Source: Verticillium longisporum
Lineage: Eukaryota > Ascomycota > Sordariomycetes > Glomerellales > Plectosphaerellaceae
DNA length: 64,000 bases
Reading direction: 5' to 3'
NCBI GenBank assembly: GCA_019188255.1
Contig: JAETXT010000002.1
Coordinates: 3,162,001 to 3,226,000, forward strand
Notes under the pieces: generated by a model
Database searches by the model: none
Told to the model about the DNA's origin: nothing
Seen by the model: the letters and a program-made list of their open reading frames with translations, nothing else
Shown here: positions 59,402-64,000 of the stretch, one piece after another
Layout of the letters: every line of letters begins with the position of its first letter
Numbering within the stretch: the stretch's first letter is position 1
Made by a program: the position numbers and the translations under genes

Positions 59402-60691
59402 TCAGTCTCTTTTGCTCGGAGCTGCAGCAAGACCCTTATTCGCCAACATGGTCTGTCTCTTCTGCGCCTCCAGCAACCCAAGATCCCACCATCCATCAAT
59501 TAGCTCCTTGATCGTACGCGTCCGTCGCTGGGACTTGGACCTCTTCCACAGCCCGCCGCCTACCGGCTGATCAGTAGGCTCTGGCGGCATTGGGATCGAA
59601 GGCGAAGCTAGGGGCCCGGGCGAATTCGGCATCGGCGGCATCGTCGCCACGGGGACCGCCCGGTCGTCTTCACCAAAACCATGCATGCCGTCATCCAGAA
59701 CCATGACCGACTTCATTCTTAATTTCGCCGTGGCTTTCGGGACCGGCGTTGCCTGCGGTTGCAACGATGGAGGGGCATACCAGGGCACTCGCGTCTGGGC
59801 AGCGAAGACCGACGGAGCGGCGGTCCCTGCACGCTCGTCGTCAGACGAGTCGCTAGTATCCCATGTCTTCTCCCGCGATGCCAGCATCGCAGACGTGCCG
59901 AGACTCTTTTGCCGCAGTCCCACATGTTTGAGTATGGGACGCGGAGGCGACGGCGGTCGAGGGTACCTACTGTCGTCGTTTGGATCGTCAAATGAAAGAG
60001 CCCGTGTCGCCGCCTCTGCCGCCCCGCCACGGCCGCACCTTCAGGCGCTCTCGACGTCCTTGCCGATGGGGCCCTGGTTGAGCTTGGTGCGGCGCCAGAG
60101 GCAGATGGTGGTGACGGACGAGAAGGCAAACAGGACACATAGGGCAATGGAGAGGCCCCAGACGGCCTTGATGGCGTAGCACGTCTTCTGCGCGGCGCCG
60201 ACCCACACGAAATAGTTGACCTTGCCGCTGTCGTCGGTGGCATTGAGGATGTTCTCGCCGACCGAGGCGATGAAGGAGGCAGTGCTGCCCTTGACTGTGG
60301 GCAGGTCTTTGCAGGCGAGATACGAAAGGGGCTTGCCGAGGGTCACGGCCACGACGATGACGGCGATGAGCAGCGCGCTGTCAGCCGCGGTGGCGATGAG
60401 AAGAGGCAGCATGGAGTCCCAGTAGAGAATGTACGAAATGGCGATGTAGAGGGTTGCAACGCAGGCCTGGTGATCTCGTTAGCTATGGTAGAGACAATTT
60501 GACATTGCCTAAAAACAACTCACAACCACGAGGGTACCGATCAGCACCGCCGGAGGCTTTGCATTCGCCGAGACCATCTCACTAATAAAGTCTGCGGTCA
60601 TGCCGATGATGGCAATGAGCGAAACGAACTGCATGGCGCGCATGGCGGTGAAGGTGTGCCCAAGAGCACCGAGACGAGGCATGCCGGCCAT
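59402..60691 (-). CDS. Four-helix MARVEL-like membrane protein with in-frame UGA and long C-terminal extension
   Basis: ATG 60691 begins MAGMPRLGALGHTFTAMRAMQ. Exons 60524-60691 and 60041-60466 encode 197 residues with four hydrophobic helices (about 20-38, 46-70, 76-100 and 160-185), two cysteines in the second loop and a basic cytosolic end, matching fungal MARVEL-like/membrane-associating proteins. The frame meets TGA at 60041-60043 but stays open for 212 more codons to TAG/TGA at 59402. This extension has S/D/E-rich and P-rich parts and ends in RTIKELIDGWWDLGLLE, a motif that I believe recurs at the C-terminus of related fungal proteins. So the stop is read through, is a C-to-T nonsense change (CGA to TGA), or is an error. 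No good intron removes it: the only frame-keeping one is 42 bp with a weak GTCGAG donor. Function unknown. Confidence 0.75.
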
Positions 60692-62392
60692 GATGCTGGT
60701 AAGCTCTTCGTCGTCTTCTTCCAAGAGGAGAAGCTCCTTCTCGAGAGCTTCGGGGCTGGTAATGAGCGTGAGCTTGGGACGGGGTCTCTCGTAGTGCAGA
60801 GCCGTCCGCGATGGGAAGCGAGAAGGCGGAAATGGGATTCGGAGGGCTGCGTTGGTGGCGTGAATCTTGAAGGATGGGAGGTTCTCTCAACGCAGAGGTG
60901 AGAGAAGCCGTGGTCGGTGGTTGAAATGAATCTGGCTCGTCAAGAGAGATTCGATATACCAAATTGAAAAACAAAGGAAGATTCTCCTGAATACTGAAGA
61001 ATTGGTGTACGGAAAGTGATGGAAGATACGTGGAGCGATGGGAAGTGAACCAAGGGAATAAGCCAAATGAAAGACCCAAGGAAAGAGAAAGGAAAGAGAG
61101 ATAGGAAAAGAGAAAGTGAAAAGTGGTCGTAAATTGCCTGTATGTAGGAGTTGATGTCTACCGAAAGAGAAGGAGAAATATCAGTCGTTTGGGGGCTGAT
61201 GCCTTATATAAAAGATGTATTTTATGACATGGCCAGACCAGGCCAGACTGTCCAACACTGCCTGGTTCGCGTAGGAGTAGGTTCACCAACAGGCAAGGGT
61301 GGAAAGGCTCATACCAGCCCATCTGTAGACCATGCAGCCAAATACAGCAACAAACATCACTCCCTTCTCTGATTCACCATCAGCCCCCTTGGCCATACCA
61401 GCCCGCATCCACACCTCAACGCTCGAAATTGCCATACCCCAGCAACAGCCTACCAATTCAGTCCCACTGGCATCGTTCGAATCGACCACAAGCCCACCAC
61501 GAACTGCTCTGCACAAACTGAGGCAGACTAGCCCATTGTGCGAGCCGCCCATCCATGGTTCCCCGGGACCAATCAGCGCACAAAACCGGCATGTCCGCCC
61601 GTGGTGGATTCTTCCGACCTTTTGAAACGCGGCGGTTAGCAGGACAAGCGAGCCGGCCCCACTCTCCGCTCATATAATTGTATCCCTGGTAGGTACTCAG
61701 CATATTCACGACCGAGTTCACGGTCTCGAGGGCCTTGAGGGCCTCGAGAAGGACCGCGTCTGCAAGCCGCCGTCAGTTGTATCGTCGGCGATCGCAGCCG
61801 AGATGAGTGTCCCGACATAGCTGATGATTGGATGAATCTGGCGCGCTGTCTTCACGGCACCGTCATGCCAAGTCGCGAAGAGACATAACGTAGGTAGGTA
61901 GGGGATCATCGACAGACACTGGTCTCGGGACTCGGCCGTCCATCGCGCAGCCGCAGGCAGCTTTGCGATCGTGATGCTCACGCACCCTTGCTTTCGAGGA
62001 TTCACGCGTCTTCACGGCTGGGCGAGTTGTAAATGGTCAGACTTTGCATGCGCTTCGGAGGATTTGCTACCAAGACAGGGCCTAGACCAACGTGCTGCTG
62101 GTGCTGGCTTGGAGTCGGGGCCCTTCTCCATCTCTATGCACAGCCGCATATTGCGCACAAGGCTGACGAGCGACTGTACGAGAAGTGATGTGAAGCAACC
62201 ATCAAGATGGGTTACGCCAGACTTTTCTTTGCGCGCCAAAACAAGTGTCTACTTTAGACTGATCACTGTAGATTACCCCCCCCCTTCTCCTGCTGATCCC
62301 ACGCGAAACTATCTCTCGACAACGGAGATCAGACGAGTGTACCGCGACTCGTGTTCTCTGCCATCATTGCACGGAGTCTGACCAACATTTGC
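60692..62392. other. 1.7-kb region upstream of the MARVEL-like gene
   Basis: The minus-strand leader of the membrane-protein gene occupies at least the first few hundred bases, with no ATG in the 400 bp before 60691. A TATATAAA-type sequence at 61205-61212 reads on both strands and could be its TATA box. A GTAGGTAGGTA tract lies near 61,890. No gene recognised. Confidence 0.45.
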
Positions 62393-64000
62393 TCAGCCCA
62401 GTAGGTCATCCAGTCCGTTGCTGCTACTGGTGGGCTTGGCCGCCGTCGTAGACCCGCCGGCTTGTGCGCCCCAAATCCCGGCACTACTCTTTTCCTTGGC
62501 CAATTGTCCCATGGCCGGTCCCTGTCCGGTGGAGGTGTTCGTTTTCTTGATGCCAGAGCTAGCTTGTGACCACAGAGCTCCAAATGCATCCCCACCAGCT
62601 GCAGCGGGCTTGGCAGCTGCTGATTGAGCCGGTTTGATCGCGCCCATGCTTGAACCCATAGACACAGCGCTGCCAGTCTGCTGGGAAGCGGCTGACTGGA
62701 CCGAGCCAAAGTAGTTAGGCCCGGCGGGTTGGTACCCGCCCATCTTGGGCGCCTGCGTTGCTGGCGAGGCCATCGCGGGAGTAGCGAATGACGAATAGTT
62801 GGGTCCGGATGCCGTCGATGGGGCCGGAGATGCCAAGTTGACGATATTGCTGAGATCAGCTTGCTGCTGTGGCTGCAGGGGCTTCGGCGCGGCAAACGTG
62901 GCAGTGGATGACGCGGCTGCCGTGACGGGAGCAGCAGAGGGAATGCCAGTCTGGGGAGCCGATACAAAGTCGTCAAACTCGTCATCGTCGTCATTGTTGG
63001 CAGCAGCTTGGGCGGATAGGGTGGAAAGCCCGCCAAAGCCAGAGCTCTGAGCTGGCGCAGGCGCAGGCGGCGCAGACGAGGACGAGACCGGCTCGTCAAA
63101 GGAGAACAGATCGACTTCAGGCTCCTTCTTTTTCTTTGGAGGCTCTGCTTTTGGCGCAGCAGCAACGGTAGGCCCGGTCCTCTTGGCGCGGGGAGCGGGG
63201 CGGTCGCGTGCGTCATACTCATCTTATGCCACGAATCTGTCCCCGCCACGGCTGCTCGAGCCGCCAGCACCCGAGCCGCCCTCCCTCCACTCGTCCGATT
63301 GTCCGCCGAAACCACCGCCGTCTCCGTAGACACCGCCGGAGTATCCGCCAAAGTTCGCAGCGGATGCGCCGCCCGACTCGCTGCCGAAACCGCCATATCG
63401 ACCGCCGCCGCTGCTGCCCGAGAAGCCACCACCAGCTCCACCCTCGACGCCCGTGTATTTGTTCTTGGTCGCTCGCGCCTTCTTGCGCTCGGATCTGATA
63501 CGTTCCACGTCACTCAGAAGCTCGGTAAGCTCCTTGGCGCGGTTGCGGACGTTGACACCCTGGTCCTTGCCGTTCTGATCGATGAAGTGAAATTGGCGCA
63601 ACATCTTCAATAGCGTGATATGGCCGCGGGCGTCGTCAATGACTCGTTCAGAACCGTGCTTGATGAGAAACTCCAAAAGCTGAAGAGCTTTGTAGATCTG
63701 GCGCCACTCCTCAGCGGCCTTTTCAGTGAAGCGACGATAGATCATGGGCATGATTTCGTTCAGCGTCGAGCTAGGGGCAGGTGTGTTAGCTTGAGTCGCC
63801 AATGTGAGAATGTTTTGTATCCCGAACACAACCCAGACGTACTAGTTGAAAGTGCCATTGGCAATCTCTTGCATTGTGGTGGATGATGCGCCCCATGGTT
63901 CGTTGTTGGTTGCCTCGCGGACCTGGCGGACGTTGCGTTAGGTTCGGGATCATTGGATGAATATGCAGGATGATACGGGCGCCCTTCCAGGCAAGTGGCA
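62393..64000 (-). CDS. ent3: Ent3-like epsin (ENTH domain), 5'-truncated, in-frame UAA
   Basis: Exons 63843-63922 and 62393-63770, with a 72-bp intron; another intron begins at 63923 and the start codon lies beyond the window. The ENTH domain reads VREATNNEPWGASSTTMQEIANG then LNEIMPMIYRRFTEKAAEEW and HGSERVIDDARGHI, diagnostic for epsins; ERIRSERKKA closes the domain. A Gly-rich linker leads to DRFVA and TAA at 63224-63226, then the same frame stays open for 276 codons: DEYD, KKKKEPEVDLFSFDEP, DDDDEFDDF, LSNIVNL, Q/A/S-rich repeats, and the end NGLDDLLG, a clathrin-box-like acidic tail. This is the Ent3/EpsinR layout (clathrin adaptor at trans-Golgi/endosome, binding PtdIns phosphates, clathrin and adaptor ears). 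The UAA replaces what in relatives is probably a Tyr codon. Confidence 0.85.

Noticed and set aside
1..64000. CRISPR array, operons, ribosome binding sites
   Set aside because: Spliced eukaryotic genes throughout; no regularly spaced direct repeats of CRISPR type were seen.

Overview
The window is nuclear DNA of a filamentous ascomycete (Pezizomycotina; the gene repertoire fits Sordariomycetes, and Hypocreales is only a guess). The evidence is short GT-AG introns of about 50-75 bp with CTAAC-like branch points, a fungal Zn2Cys6 regulator, cactin, Vps1, Ent3, a GID7/WDR26 homologue and a GPI-anchored GH76 cell-wall mannosidase. A 17.7-kb AT-rich block carries the CpA-to-TpA signature of repeat-induced point mutation (RIP).

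Left arm (1-18,655): 3' end of a DFG5/DCW1-type GH76 protein, a convergent GID7/WDR26 homologue, and the dynamin vps1. Next comes a group of metabolic genes: a short-chain dehydrogenase, an L-amino-acid-oxidase-like flavoenzyme, a family III CoA-transferase/alpha-methylacyl-CoA racemase, a metallo-beta-lactamase-fold hydrolase and a monocarboxylate-type MFS transporter. This group ends against the AT-rich block and looks like an accessory catabolic neighbourhood. The oxidase and the racemase carry single-base frameshifts.

Middle (about 18,656-36,415): a RIP-saturated repeat island without intact genes. I resolved a complete Ty1/copia element with two 287-bp LTRs and a 5-bp target duplication, an antisense Ty3/gypsy gag remnant, a mutated gypsy-type LTR, and an unmutated solo LTR of the same family with its own 5-bp target duplication. 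A 55-bp inverted repeat lies at the left edge. The rest is degraded sequence I cannot assign.

Right arm (36,416-64,000): an XLF/Nej1 end-joining factor with a frameshift, 6.2 kb with no convincing gene, a forkhead transcription factor, cactin and a class I photolyase (divergent), a hypothetical gene, a Zn2Cys6/Fungal_trans_2 regulator, a four-helix MARVEL-like membrane protein whose frame stays open for 212 codons past a UGA, and a 5'-truncated Ent3 epsin with an in-frame UAA after its ENTH domain.

Six protein-breaking lesions in five genes (four one-base deletions, two in-frame stops), plus an altered G4 motif in vps1, recur across otherwise conserved genes. Either the assembly carries uncorrected errors, or several genes are decaying or recoded. 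Raw reads or transcripts would separate these possibilities.
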